DNA of 64,000 bases from Betaproteobacteria bacterium (lineage in GTDB: Bacteria; Pseudomonadota; Gammaproteobacteria; Burkholderiales; Rhodocyclaceae): assembly GCA_020621865.1 (NCBI GenBank), contig JAHRYW010000008.1, positions 58,860 to 122,859 of the forward strand, written 5' to 3'. Both the position numbers and the translations under genes were made by a program. Of the stretch, positions 24,466 through 32,678 are shown piece by piece (position 1 is the stretch's first letter; the number at the start of each line of letters is the position of its first letter). The notes below the pieces were generated by a model. The model was not told the DNA's origin. It searched no databases and saw nothing but the letters and a program-made list of their open reading frames with translations.

Positions 24466-25191
24466 TCAGGCGAACCGGAAAACGTGGCTTTCCGGCCCCA
24501 GATTGCGCTGCCAGACCGTCAGGCCGGGCGGCTTGAGCCACAGGGTCCAATTGTGCTGGACGTTGCGGAAGGCTTCATCGACGCCCCGGAAAACCTGCGG
24601 CGTGAGGATGGCCAGGCAACTGCCCTCGGGGTGGCGGACGGACTGGTAGCGGATCAGTTCGATGCCGGCCAGCCGGGCTTGCCCGGCGAGTTGCTGGGTG
24701 GCCGTGTAATCGGCCGGGTCGGTCCACCGGGCGCGGTCGGCGACCAGCGGCGGTTGGGTCAGGTCGAGGGCGCTCGGGGTGGCGCCGTGGAATTCGAACA
24801 GCGTGATCGGGATCGATGCTTCGCGCTCGGCCAGGCCCTTGCTGTCCAGCCAGAAACGCAGGCGCCAGTAGCCGCATTCGGCGCAGGCGGTCTTTTCGTC
24901 ATCGGCGCCGTAGAACACGCCGGCATCGGTCCGCGCCCGAAAGCGCGAGCCGGCCGGCGGCTTGGGCCAATAGCGAAACGGCGTTGCGAGCAGCCAGTGC
25001 AGGCCCTGGGCATCGCGCGGTAGCACCGGTTTGGCTTGTTCGAGGATGTCTTCGAGCAGCGACTGGTCGTCGAGGTCGCCATGGACCAGGGTCATCGTCG
25101 CCACCCGGTGCTGCGCTTCGACGGCGCGCCAGCCCTTGCCCAGCCAGGGCCGGGCTTCAGACGCGAGCGCGGTGGGCGTCCAGGTATTCAC
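24466..25191 (-). CDS. RES-domain toxin (NAD+-targeting family)
   Basis: 241 aa. RES-domain landmarks: GSRFRARTDAGVFYGADDEKTACAE (conserved Arg, Tyr and Glu; about residues 85-109), DYTATQQLAGQAR, and SVRHPEGSCLAILTP with the conserved Ser. RES toxins degrade NAD+ or ADP-ribosylate targets. Its start overlaps the 3' end of the Xre-type antitoxin gene by 35 nt, the usual antitoxin-first order. Confidence 0.87.
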   Translation of the reverse strand: MNTWTPTALASEARPWLGKGWRAVEAQHRVATMTLVHGDLDDQSLLEDILEQAKPVLPRDAQGLHWLLATPFRYWPKPPAGSRFRARTDAGVFYGADDEKTACAECGYWRLRFWLDSKGLAEREASIPITLFEFHGATPSALDLTQPPLVADRARWTDPADYTATQQLAGQARLAGIELIRYQSVRHPEGSCLAILTPQVFRGVDEAFRNVQHNWTLWLKPPGLTVWQRNLGPESHVFRFA

Positions 25192-25552
25192 AGACGTGCA
25201 GCAGGCCGTCGACGCGTTTGACCAAGTCCAGCGGCTGGCGGTTGTCGAAGGCCAGGTTGGCGGACTTGAGCCAGTTGCGGGCCAGCTCGTCGTCGCCGCC
25301 GACCAGCGAGGAAACCGAGCGGTAGAGGCGGACGAAATGGGCCGACAATTCCCAGGTCTTGCTGCCTTCCGGGATGAAATACTTGCCGTTGAGCAGGCGC
25401 GAGGCCGAAGGCTGGCTGGTGCCGATGATCGCGTTCAGGTCGCTGGAGCCCAGCTGCAGGCGCCGCGCCGCCTCAATCACGGCGGTGGACAGCACGCGGG
25501 AGCGGTCGGAGCGGGGCAGGGCTTGCGGGGCAGTGGACATGATTGGCGTCAT
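25157..25552 (-). CDS. Xre/MbcA/ParS-type antitoxin
   Basis: 131 aa (or 127 aa from the ATG at 25540). N-terminal helix-turn-helix (LNAIIGTSQPSASRLLNG) and C-terminal toxin-binding DUF2384 domain (HFVRLYRSVSSLVGGDDELARNWL...NRQPLDLVKRVDGLLHVCEYL). Neutralises the RES toxin encoded immediately downstream and represses its own promoter through the palindrome 15 bp upstream. Confidence 0.88.
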   Translation of the reverse strand: MTPIMSTAPQALPRSDRSRVLSTAVIEAARRLQLGSSDLNAIIGTSQPSASRLLNGKYFIPEGSKTWELSAHFVRLYRSVSSLVGGDDELARNWLKSANLAFDNRQPLDLVKRVDGLLHVCEYLDAHRARV

Positions 25553-25566
25553 CTGATGGCGTTGTA

Positions 25567-25584
25567 TTTATTCTATAGAATAAA
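25567..25584. promoter_or_regulatory. Perfect palindrome, probable antitoxin operator
   Basis: TTTATTCTATAGAATAAA is an 18-bp perfect palindrome in an AT-rich island, 15 bp upstream of the antitoxin start. The location fits Xre antitoxin autorepression. Confidence 0.75.
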
Positions 25585-25668
25585 TTATGAATTTCAATGT
25601 CTATTTGAATGAACTGTTACGCCGTGGCGCCAGTCACCCAGCCGGCCGGGCGGCGTAGAATCCGCGAC

Positions 25669-25887
25669 ATGAAACGATTGATTGCTCTCCTGATTACGCT
25701 CGTCCTCGCCGGGTGTTCTTCCTGGCATTGGGAAAAGCGCGGCGCGCTCGACGGCGATTACGCGCGCGACGAGAACTTCTGCAAGCAGCAGGTCTATTCC
25801 GGCACCGACGGCGTGGTCACCAATGCGACGGTGCGCAGCATGCACGTTTGCCTGATGACCAAAGGCTGGCAGAAAGTGAAGAACTGA
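25669..25887 (+). CDS. Small lipoprotein
   Basis: 72 aa from the ATG at 25669 (an upstream in-frame start would place 20 extra residues before the signal peptide). Lipobox LVLAGC gives a lipid-modified Cys followed by SSWHWEKRG. The mature part has two further cysteines (NFCKQQV, HVCLMTKGW) that could form a disulfide. Divergent from the toxin-antitoxin pair. Function unknown. Confidence 0.7.
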   Translation: MKRLIALLITLVLAGCSSWHWEKRGALDGDYARDENFCKQQVYSGTDGVVTNATVRSMHVCLMTKGWQKVKN

Positions 25888-25902
25888 GCCGGCGGGCGCC
25901 GC

Positions 25903-26469
25903 TTACTCGATGGTCAGGCCGCTGATCCAGCGCGAATTGGGCGGGATGTCCGAGCGATCGCCCGGGCCGTAGGGCGGGATGCTGGTATCGGCCGGCGGGG
26001 CGCCGATCTGCACAAGATCGACGGCCTGCGGCGTACCGACGATGCCCTTGTCGGTGATTTCCATCTTGTAATACAGCCCGTTCCACAGTTTGGCGCCGAA
26101 GTCCTTGGGCGCCTTGAAGAGAAAGAGCAGCGAGTGCTCCAGCCAGCGCAGATCCTGGCGCGTGACGGTGCCCGGATTGGGGTAGGGGTAGGGCACGTGG
26201 CACTGGATTTCCTCGCCTTCCAGGCACTTGAATTCCTTCATCGACAGGAAGAAATCCTTCATCTTGGCGTGGTCGAGATGCAGCGCGAAGGTGCTCGCCT
26301 CGCCCTTGGGCTTGAACTCGACCGTGCCGAGAACGATGCTCTGGCCGTCCCGGGTCTGCAGCTTGATGATCTTGCTGCCGGCCAGGTCCCAGGCCGCAGC
26401 GGTCAGCGGCAGGGCAATGGCGAGTGTGCCGAAACACAGGCTGGCGAGTTGGCGCAGATTCAGTTTCAT
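25903..26469 (-). CDS. Exported hypothetical protein
   Basis: 188 aa. Signal peptide (MKLNLRQLASLCFGTLAIAL...AAA, cleavage near residue 26). Mature part is beta-rich with two Cys (FKCLEGEEIQCHVPYPYPNP) spaced for a disulfide, and a segment HSLLFLFKAPKDFGAKLWNG. No family recognised; periplasmic location predicted. Confidence 0.7.
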   Translation of the reverse strand: MKLNLRQLASLCFGTLAIALPLTAAAWDLAGSKIIKLQTRDGQSIVLGTVEFKPKGEASTFALHLDHAKMKDFFLSMKEFKCLEGEEIQCHVPYPYPNPGTVTRQDLRWLEHSLLFLFKAPKDFGAKLWNGLYYKMEITDKGIVGTPQAVDLVQIGAPPADTSIPPYGPGDRSDIPPNSRWISGLTIE

Positions 26470-26544
26470 GGCTTGGCCTCATCCGGTGGGGAGCGTCTGT
26501 CTATCATACGTTTCCGGCGGCTGCCGTGGGCATCTATCGGCGAT

Positions 26545-26976
26545 TCAGCGTAGGCCGGACAGCGCATTCAGGGTTTCCTGGCGCAGCGATTCGATGCTGC
26601 GGCTCATCGCCTTGTTGGCCTCCTCGCTGGACTCCAGCCGGCCGACGTCGGCGCCCCATTGCGTGCGCAGGTTTCGGGCGCCGCCCTCGACCTTGGGCGA
26701 GGTCAGGTGGGCCAGGTCGCCGATGAAAATGACCCGCGTCCAGCCGGAGATGGTGTCGCCTTTCTGGTGGTCGTCACTGTAGGTCAGGTGGTCGACCAGC
26801 AGTTGCAGGGCGGCCAGTTCCTGGAGCAGGGCAAATCCGGCGGCGCGCTGGTTGCGGTTCTGCTCGGTCACGTCGTTGCGCCAGGTGTTGTACGACAGGC
26901 TGGCGAGGGCAATGACCAGGCTGATGATGGCCAGCAGATTGGCCTGCAGCAGCTTGCGGAAAGGGGTCGTGGTCAC
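26545..26976 (-). CDS. Membrane-anchored hypothetical protein
   Basis: 143 aa. One N-terminal span (LLAIISLVIALASLSYNTW) followed by a helical soluble domain with WRNDVTEQNRNQRAAGFALLQELAALQLLVDHL, likely a coiled coil. Layout resembles small membrane-anchored proteins of unknown role. It lies 13 nt downstream of the DoxX stop and could be co-transcribed. Confidence 0.65.
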   Translation of the reverse strand: MTTTPFRKLLQANLLAIISLVIALASLSYNTWRNDVTEQNRNQRAAGFALLQELAALQLLVDHLTYSDDHQKGDTISGWTRVIFIGDLAHLTSPKVEGGARNLRTQWGADVGRLESSEEANKAMSRSIESLRQETLNALSGLR

Positions 26977-26989
26977 GATCGCGCCCCGG

Positions 26990-27490
26990 CTACAGCATCT
27001 TGCGGCGCAGCAGGTGATCGACTGACAGCTTGCCGGGGCCGATCAGGATCAGCGGCAGCAGCATGCCGATGAACAGCACCGGCAGCTTGAAGTTGCCAAA
27101 GCCGTTATCGGTGAAGCCGTAGCCCATCAGCAGTTCGCCGAAATTCGACCACATCTCCGGCCAATGCACGGCGGCAATGGCGACGACGGTCAGGATCAGC
27201 AGCGATGCCGAAAAGAAGCGGGTGCCCAGGCCGATGACCAGCGCTATCCCGCCGAGCAATTCGAACCAGATGGACATCTGCCAGCTGATATCCGGCGGCA
27301 CCAGGTTGAACGGGAAGGGGAAGCGATCCTGGATGTCGGCAAACCAGTTGGTGCCGTTGAATTTCTCCAGGCCGGATTCGAGGAAGTCCCAGCCGAGCAG
27401 CAGGCGCAGGCTGAGCATGCCCAGCCACAGACCGAGCAGGTCGAGGCTGGAAAAGGTGTGAGTAAGAGAGCGGTGGAGGATGTTGTTCAT
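26990..27490 (-). CDS. DoxX-family membrane protein
   Basis: 166 aa from the ATG at 27490 with GGAG nearby. Four membrane spans; DoxX hallmarks are LRLLLGWDFLESGLEKF and IALVIGLGTRFFSASLLILTVVAIAAVHW. Members are often encoded beside HvfA/bufferin-type metallophore precursors (HvfD), as here, where the precursor gene is 84 bp upstream. A hairpin lies in between. Probable role in membrane redox steps or maturation of the precursor peptide (inference). Confidence 0.85.
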   Translation of the reverse strand: MNNILHRSLTHTFSSLDLLGLWLGMLSLRLLLGWDFLESGLEKFNGTNWFADIQDRFPFPFNLVPPDISWQMSIWFELLGGIALVIGLGTRFFSASLLILTVVAIAAVHWPEMWSNFGELLMGYGFTDNGFGNFKLPVLFIGMLLPLILIGPGKLSVDHLLRRKML

Positions 27491-27534
27491 TTTTTGCTCC
27501 GGCAATTGACGGTTGGGGAGGCCAGGGCTGGCTT

Positions 27535-27563
27535 GCATTCCGGACGACCGGCGCCCGGAATGC
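27535..27563 (-). terminator. Intercistronic hairpin between hvfA and doxX
   Basis: GCATTCCGG (27535-27543) pairs with CCGGAATGC (27555-27563). No T-tract. Could attenuate doxX expression or stabilise the hvfA transcript. Confidence 0.5.
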
Positions 27564-27574
27564 ATCGTCCAGGC

Positions 27575-27895
27575 TTACTTTTTATCGGCGCCGCACTTGG
27601 CTTCGCCGCACTTGCCGTCCTTCTTCTTGTCAGCCGCTTTCTTGTCAGCGCCGCATTTCGCCTCGCCGCACTTGCCGTCCTTCTTCTTTTCGGCAGCCGC
27701 CTTCTTGTCGGCCCCGCACTTGGCCTCGCCACATTTGCCGTCCTTCGCCTTGCTGTCGGCCTGCGCCAGCTGGTAGCCGGCTTGCAGCTTGCTGGCGCCG
27801 AACGGATTGTCGCCGGCCGCGTAGGCCAGCGGGGTCAGGGTAGCGGCGGCAAAGGCGGAACCGATGGCCAGGGAAACGATCTTGGTGGTTTTCAT
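27575..27895 (-). CDS. hvfA: HvfA-like metal-binding RiPP precursor (bufferin/metallophore type)
   Basis: 106 aa from the ATG at 27895 with GGAG 6 nt upstream. Signal peptide MKTTKIVSLAIG...PLAYA, then the HvfA-like NPFGASKLQAGYQLAQ, then three repeats of KDGKCGEAKCGADKK separated by Lys/Ala linkers (six Cys). In the HvfA family, KCG-motif cysteines are converted by a DUF692 (MNIO) enzyme HvfB with a DUF2063 partner HvfC to oxazolone/thioamide groups that bind copper. A DoxX gene follows, but no HvfB or HvfC gene is in the window. Confidence 0.82.
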   Translation of the reverse strand: MKTTKIVSLAIGSAFAAATLTPLAYAAGDNPFGASKLQAGYQLAQADSKAKDGKCGEAKCGADKKAAAEKKKDGKCGEAKCGADKKAADKKKDGKCGEAKCGADKK

Positions 27896-27950
27896 TTGAA
27901 TCTCCGTTGAGTTGAGGTTTTGATCAAGCAGCGATTGGCTACTTGAGCAA

Positions 27951-27980
27951 TTAGTCGGAGAGACCGTGAAAATTCTTACA
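27951..27980 (-). promoter_or_regulatory. Possible ECF-sigma promoter of hvfA
   Basis: On the minus strand TGTAAG (27980-27975), 17-nt spacer, CGACTAA (27957-27951), about 55 nt upstream of the start codon. The form resembles ECF promoters described for DUF2282/HvfA-type operons. Tentative. Confidence 0.4.
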
Positions 27981-28049
27981 AGAGTTTTTTGAGGATCGTC
28001 GAAGTGCCGTGTAGAGCAAGATCTACGCAGCTGGCGCAGTGCCGGACGA

Positions 28050-29288
28050 TCAGTCGATTGCCCACAGGCGATGGGCGTCGAGTTGCAGGCGGTAGTGCAG
28101 TTCCAGGGCATCCAGTTGCAACAGGCGGGCCGACAGTTGGGCTTCATTGGCCAGGCGCCGTGCGGCCAACAGCTCGTTCAGGCTGCCTTCACCCAGCTGA
28201 TAGGCACGGGCAGTCATCTCGGCTGCCTGCGTCTGGTGTGCGGCGGCGTTGCGCCCGGCTTGCCATGACGCGAAGGCGGCACTGGCCGACTGATAGAGCA
28301 TCGCAGCTTCGGCCGAGATTTTCCGGGTCGCGGCTGCTTCGCGGTGGATGGTCACGTCCGTCTGGGCCAGCGCGGCATCCGAGGCGGCGCGACGGCCGCC
28401 GCCGGGCAGGGGAATGTTGATGTAGGCGCCGACGATCCGGTCTTCGCCCGCCCTTTCGCGAGACACATGCAGGCCGAAGGTCGGATCGGGCAGGCGGTCG
28501 CCACTGGCCCGGCTGGCGGCGATGCGGGCGCGCTGTGTCTCGCCGCGCGACAATTCGAGTTCGTGGCTGTGTTCGAGGATGGCGTTGACCCATTCGGACT
28601 CGCCGCCTTCGACTGGCGTCGGGTCGGCGATGACAATCGGTGCGGCAATCGGCAGCCCTGGGTAGCGCCGGCGCAGGTCTTCGGCGGCAGTTTGCTGACG
28701 GACGCGGACCTGGGCCAGTTGCGCCGCGGCCTGGGCCAGTGCCGCTTCGCTCTGGATCGTTTCGAGTCGGGCAGCATCGCCCAGCTGCTGCCGCCGCTTG
28801 ACGGCGCCGGCCTGCTTGTCGAGCAGCGCCAGTTGTTCGCTCCACTGGGTGGCGGCGGCACTTTCCCGAAGCCAGACGAACCACGACTTGAGCAGGTTGC
28901 GGCTGGCTTCGTGCATTGCGTCGCCATGCCCGGTTTCAGCCAGCGCGACGCCGGCGGCGCCGAGTTCGCTGTCCAATGCGGCCTTGCCGGGCAGGCGCAG
29001 CGGCCGCTCGATGGCGGCGTTCCATTCGTTGAAGCGTTCGTCCGGCCCGGTGGCCGGGCGGCTGCGGCGTTGCTGGCCGCCCAGGCGCAGGCTCCATTCG
29101 TAGCTGCCGGCCTCCAGGCGACGGCGATTGGCCTCTTCGACCGTGATCTGGCTGCCGGCCGCCTGGACCGATGGGTTGGCGAGCAGGACGCGGGCGACGA
29201 CTTCGGTCGGTGGCAGGCCGGGGGGCGCTTCGGCACAGAAGCCGGTACCGCCGATGCCGCCGATCAGGAGCAGGAGGATTCGCTTCAT
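28050..29288 (-). CDS. Outer-membrane efflux protein, TolC/CusC/CzcC family
   Basis: 412 aa. Signal peptide MKRILLLLIGGIGGTGFC/AEA. Two OEP domains rich in long coiled-coil helices (RRRLEAGSYEWSLRLG, ARLETIQSEAALAQAAAQLAQVRVRQQ), short for the family. Its ATG overlaps the DUF3240 stop codon. Outer-membrane exit duct of the heavy-metal RND pump encoded by the same operon (order B-A-DUF3240-C). Confidence 0.9.
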   Translation of the reverse strand: MKRILLLLIGGIGGTGFCAEAPPGLPPTEVVARVLLANPSVQAAGSQITVEEANRRRLEAGSYEWSLRLGGQQRRSRPATGPDERFNEWNAAIERPLRLPGKAALDSELGAAGVALAETGHGDAMHEASRNLLKSWFVWLRESAAATQWSEQLALLDKQAGAVKRRQQLGDAARLETIQSEAALAQAAAQLAQVRVRQQTAAEDLRRRYPGLPIAAPIVIADPTPVEGGESEWVNAILEHSHELELSRGETQRARIAASRASGDRLPDPTFGLHVSRERAGEDRIVGAYINIPLPGGGRRAASDAALAQTDVTIHREAAATRKISAEAAMLYQSASAAFASWQAGRNAAAHQTQAAEMTARAYQLGEGSLNELLAARRLANEAQLSARLLQLDALELHYRLQLDAHRLWAID

Positions 29289-29587
29289 AGCCGCCCCGCC
29301 TCGATCACCGGCATCAGCCAGAAAAAGACGTTGGCCCGGGGTAGTTCCTTCTTGATCAGGGCCAGCGCCTCGCGCATGGCCTCTTCTGATCCGACGGTCT
29401 GAATGCGGGTGCGTGGCGCATGGCCGCTGACCAGCTCGGCCGCTTCTACCAGGCTGACCGCCGAGCCGTGCCCTTCGGCCGGGCTGGCCGTGAAGCCGAT
29501 GATCAGGTCGGGGCGGGAAAGCAGCAGATCCTCGACGTGTTGGGCGACGTCGTCGGGCATCAGCAGGTTGAGCAGGACATCAGCCAT
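29285..29587 (-). CDS. DUF3240 family protein of the metal-efflux operon
   Basis: 100 aa. Small alpha/beta (PII-like or ACT-like) fold with LLLSRPDLIIGFTASPAEGHG and RIQTVGSEEAMREALALIKKELPRANVFFW. The family is found almost only beside heavy-metal RND genes and is of unknown function. It overlaps the pump gene at its start and the TolC-like gene at its stop. Confidence 0.87.
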   Translation of the reverse strand: MADVLLNLLMPDDVAQHVEDLLLSRPDLIIGFTASPAEGHGSAVSLVEAAELVSGHAPRTRIQTVGSEEAMREALALIKKELPRANVFFWLMPVIEAGRL

Positions 29588-32500
29588 GTTTTGTCTCCGT
29601 GAAGCTGACGTTGGGTTCGACGCCGAAGCGGCGGAACAGGATGGGCAGCAGGACCAGCGTCAGGGCGGTCGAGGTGAGCAGGCCGCCGATCACGACGATG
29701 GCCAGCGGGCGCTGCACTTCCGAACCGGGGCCGCTGGCGAAGAGCATCGGCACCAGGCCGAAGGCGGCGATGCTGGCAGTCATCAGCACCGGCCGCAGGC
29801 GGCGTTTGGCACCCTCGACCACCGCTTCGCCGACCGGCAGGCCGCGGGCCAGCAACTGGTTGAAGTAGGTGACCATGACCACGCCGTTGAGCACGGCGAT
29901 GCCGAGCAGGGCGATGAAACCGACCGAGGCCGGGACCGAGAGGTATTCGCCGGAGATCAGCAGGCCGAAGACGCCGCCGATCATCGCGAAGGGGATGTTG
30001 GAAAGGACCAGCAGCGCCTGGCGCACCGAGTGGAAGGTCGAGAAGAGCAGGAAGAAGATCAGCGCCAGGGCGACCGGCACGACGACCATCAGGCGCGCCG
30101 CGGCCCGCTGCTGGTTCTCGAACTGGCCGCCCCAGGCCAGGCGGTAGCCGTCCGGTAGCTTGACGTCGCGGGCGACGGCGGCCTTGGCATCGTCCACGAA
30201 GCCGACCAGGTCGCGGTCGCGGACGTTGGACTGGATGACGACATAGCGCTGGGCATTCTCGCGGTCGACCTTGACCGGGCCGTCGATGCGTTCGATCCGG
30301 GCGAGGCTGGCCAGCGGCACGCTGCCGCCGTCGGGCAGGGAGAGGCGCAGGGCGGCAAAGTCGGCCGGCGAGGCGCGCAGGGTATCCGGGCCGCGCAGCA
30401 CGACCGGAATCCGGCGTCCACGCTCGATCACGGTGCCGACGTCGCGGCCTTCGAGCAGGGCTTTCAGATCGTTCTGGACAGCATCGACATTGAGTCCGAA
30501 GCGGCCGGCGGCCAGGCGGTCGATGGTGATTTTCAGGTACTGCACGCCGTCGTTCTTCAGCGTGAAGGTGTCTTCGGCGCCACGCAGGGCCTTGACCGTG
30601 TTTTCGATATCGACCGCCAGCTTGTTCAGGGTCGCCAGGTCGGGGCCGAAAAGCTTGATCGCCAGGTCGCCGCGCACGCCGGTCAGCATTTCGGAAACCC
30701 GCATGTCGATCGGCTGGGTGAAGGAGTAGCCGATGCCGGGAAAATCGGCCATCACCGCGCGCAGCTGGTCGGCCAGCCAGGCCGGGTCGGGCTGGCGCCA
30801 GGTGTCGCGCGGCTGCAGCACAAGGAAGGTATCGGTCTGGTTCAGCCCCATCGGGTCGAGGCCGAGTTCGTCGGAACCGGCGCGGGCGACGATGGCCTTG
30901 ACCTCCGGCACCTGGGCGAGGATCGCCTGCTGCACGCGGCTGTCGATGGCGATGGTCTGGTCGAGGCCGATCGACGGCAGCTTCTCCAGTTGCATGATCA
31001 GGTCGCCTTCGTCCATGGTCGGCATGAAGCTCTTGCCGAGCAGCAGGAAGGCGCCGGCCGCGGCGGCCAGGGCGATGGTGGCGCCGAGCAGGTAAGTGCG
31101 GCTGTGGGCCAGCGCCGAGGCAAGCACACGGTCGTAGAGGGCGGCGAGCTTCCTGACCAGCCAGGGTTCGTGATGGGCACCACGGCGGATCATGTAGGAG
31201 GCGAGCACCGGAACCACGGTCAGCGACAGCAGCAGCGAGGTGGCCAGCGCGAAGACGATGGTCAGGGCGACCGGCCCGAACATCTTGCCTTCCAGGCCTT
31301 GCAGCGTCAGTAGCGGCAGGAAGACGATGATGATGATGACGATTCCCGAGGCGACCGGCGCCGCCACTTCGCGGGCGGCGCGGAAGATCAGGTGCAGGGT
31401 CGGCAGGCTGTCGGGGGCCGAATTCGGCCCGTGGGCCAGCTGGCTCTCGACGTTTTCGACGACGACGACGGCGGCATCGACCAGCATGCCGATGGCGATG
31501 GCCAGGCCGCCCAGGCTCATCAGGTTGGCCGACAGTCCGGCGAAGCGCATCAGGATGAAGGTGGCGAGCGCCGACAGCGGCAGCATCAGGGCGACGACCA
31601 GCGCGGCGCGCAGGTTGCCGAGAAAGGCAAGGAGTAGCAGGACGACCAGTACGATGGCTTCGAGCAGGGCTTTCGACACCGTGCCGACGGCGCGCTGGAC
31701 CAGGTTGCTGCGATCATAGAAGGCTTCGATCGTGACGCCGGGCGGCAGGGTCGGGGCGATCTCGGCCAGCCGGGCCTTGACGCCGGTGACGACGCTTTTT
31801 GCATTGGCGCCGCGCAGGCCGAGGACCAGGCCCTGGACGGCCTCGCCGGTACCGCTCTTGGTCACCGCGCCATAGCGGGTCAGGGCGCCGAAGCGCACCT
31901 CGGCGACGTCGGCGACGCGGACGACCAGCCTGTCGCGGGACCGCAGGATGATGCCTTTGACGTCGTCGAGCGTGGCAATCGCGCCTTCGGCCCGGACCAG
32001 CAGGGATTCCTCGCCGTCGTTCAGACGGCCGGCGCCGTCGTTGCGGTTGTTGGTTTCCAGCACGGCCTGCAGGTCCTTCAGCGCCAGGCCGCGTGCTGCC
32101 AGCAGTTGCGGGTTGGGCACGACCTCGAAAGTGCGCACCTCGCCGCCCAGGCTGTTGACCTCGGCGACGCCCGGAATGGTCCGCAACTGCGGGCGGATCA
32201 CCCAGTCGAGCAAGGCCCGCTTGTCGGCCAGCGACAGGTCGCCCTCGATGGTGAACATGAACATTTCGCCGAGCGGTGTGGTGATCGGCGCCATGCCGCC
32301 GCTGGCCCCGGGGGGCAGCTTGTCCATGGCCGCGGCCAGCCGTTCGCCGACCTGCTGGCGGGCCCAGTAGATGTCGGTGCCGTCCTCGAAATCGAGGGTG
32401 ATGTCGGTCAGCGCGTATTTGGAAGTCGAACGCAGCAGGCGCTGGTGCGGAATGCCGAGCAACTCCTGCTCGACCGGCACGGCGATCCGGGTTTCGACTT

Positions 32501-32678
32501 CTTCCGGGGTCATGCCGGGGGCTTTCAGGATGATCTTGACCTGGGTCGTCGATACATCGGGAAAGGCGTCGATCGGCAGGCCCAGGAAAGCCTGCACGCC
32601 GGCGCCGACCAGCATGACGGTAAGCACCAGCAACAACAGCCGCTGGGTCAATGAGAAGCGGATCAGGGCGGCGAGCAT
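29580..32678 (-). CDS. Heavy-metal RND (HME) efflux pump, inner-membrane subunit
   Basis: 1032 aa from the ATG at 32678 that shares a base with the adaptor stop (TAATG). Full RND architecture: 12 spans, two large periplasmic loops. N-terminal LTQRLLLLVLTVMLVGAG..PIDAFPDVSTTQV is typical HME. TM4 proton-relay region: GGLAIAIGMLVDAAVVVVENVE with Asp and Glu. CusA/CzcA relatives export Cu/Ag or Co/Zn/Cd; TM4 here (AIGMLVDAAVV) looks nearer the Cu/Ag group than the Czc DFG group, but substrate is not certain. Confidence 0.93.
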   Translation of the reverse strand: MLAALIRFSLTQRLLLLVLTVMLVGAGVQAFLGLPIDAFPDVSTTQVKIILKAPGMTPEEVETRIAVPVEQELLGIPHQRLLRSTSKYALTDITLDFEDGTDIYWARQQVGERLAAAMDKLPPGASGGMAPITTPLGEMFMFTIEGDLSLADKRALLDWVIRPQLRTIPGVAEVNSLGGEVRTFEVVPNPQLLAARGLALKDLQAVLETNNRNDGAGRLNDGEESLLVRAEGAIATLDDVKGIILRSRDRLVVRVADVAEVRFGALTRYGAVTKSGTGEAVQGLVLGLRGANAKSVVTGVKARLAEIAPTLPPGVTIEAFYDRSNLVQRAVGTVSKALLEAIVLVVLLLLAFLGNLRAALVVALMLPLSALATFILMRFAGLSANLMSLGGLAIAIGMLVDAAVVVVENVESQLAHGPNSAPDSLPTLHLIFRAAREVAAPVASGIVIIIIVFLPLLTLQGLEGKMFGPVALTIVFALATSLLLSLTVVPVLASYMIRRGAHHEPWLVRKLAALYDRVLASALAHSRTYLLGATIALAAAAGAFLLLGKSFMPTMDEGDLIMQLEKLPSIGLDQTIAIDSRVQQAILAQVPEVKAIVARAGSDELGLDPMGLNQTDTFLVLQPRDTWRQPDPAWLADQLRAVMADFPGIGYSFTQPIDMRVSEMLTGVRGDLAIKLFGPDLATLNKLAVDIENTVKALRGAEDTFTLKNDGVQYLKITIDRLAAGRFGLNVDAVQNDLKALLEGRDVGTVIERGRRIPVVLRGPDTLRASPADFAALRLSLPDGGSVPLASLARIERIDGPVKVDRENAQRYVVIQSNVRDRDLVGFVDDAKAAVARDVKLPDGYRLAWGGQFENQQRAAARLMVVVPVALALIFFLLFSTFHSVRQALLVLSNIPFAMIGGVFGLLISGEYLSVPASVGFIALLGIAVLNGVVMVTYFNQLLARGLPVGEAVVEGAKRRLRPVLMTASIAAFGLVPMLFASGPGSEVQRPLAIVVIGGLLTSTALTLVLLPILFRRFGVEPNVSFTETKHG

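Noticed and set aside
27575-27895. Tandem repeats in hvfA as a metallothionein
   Set aside because: The signal peptide and NPFG...KCG repeat pattern fit the exported HvfA/bufferin type better than a cytosolic metallothionein.
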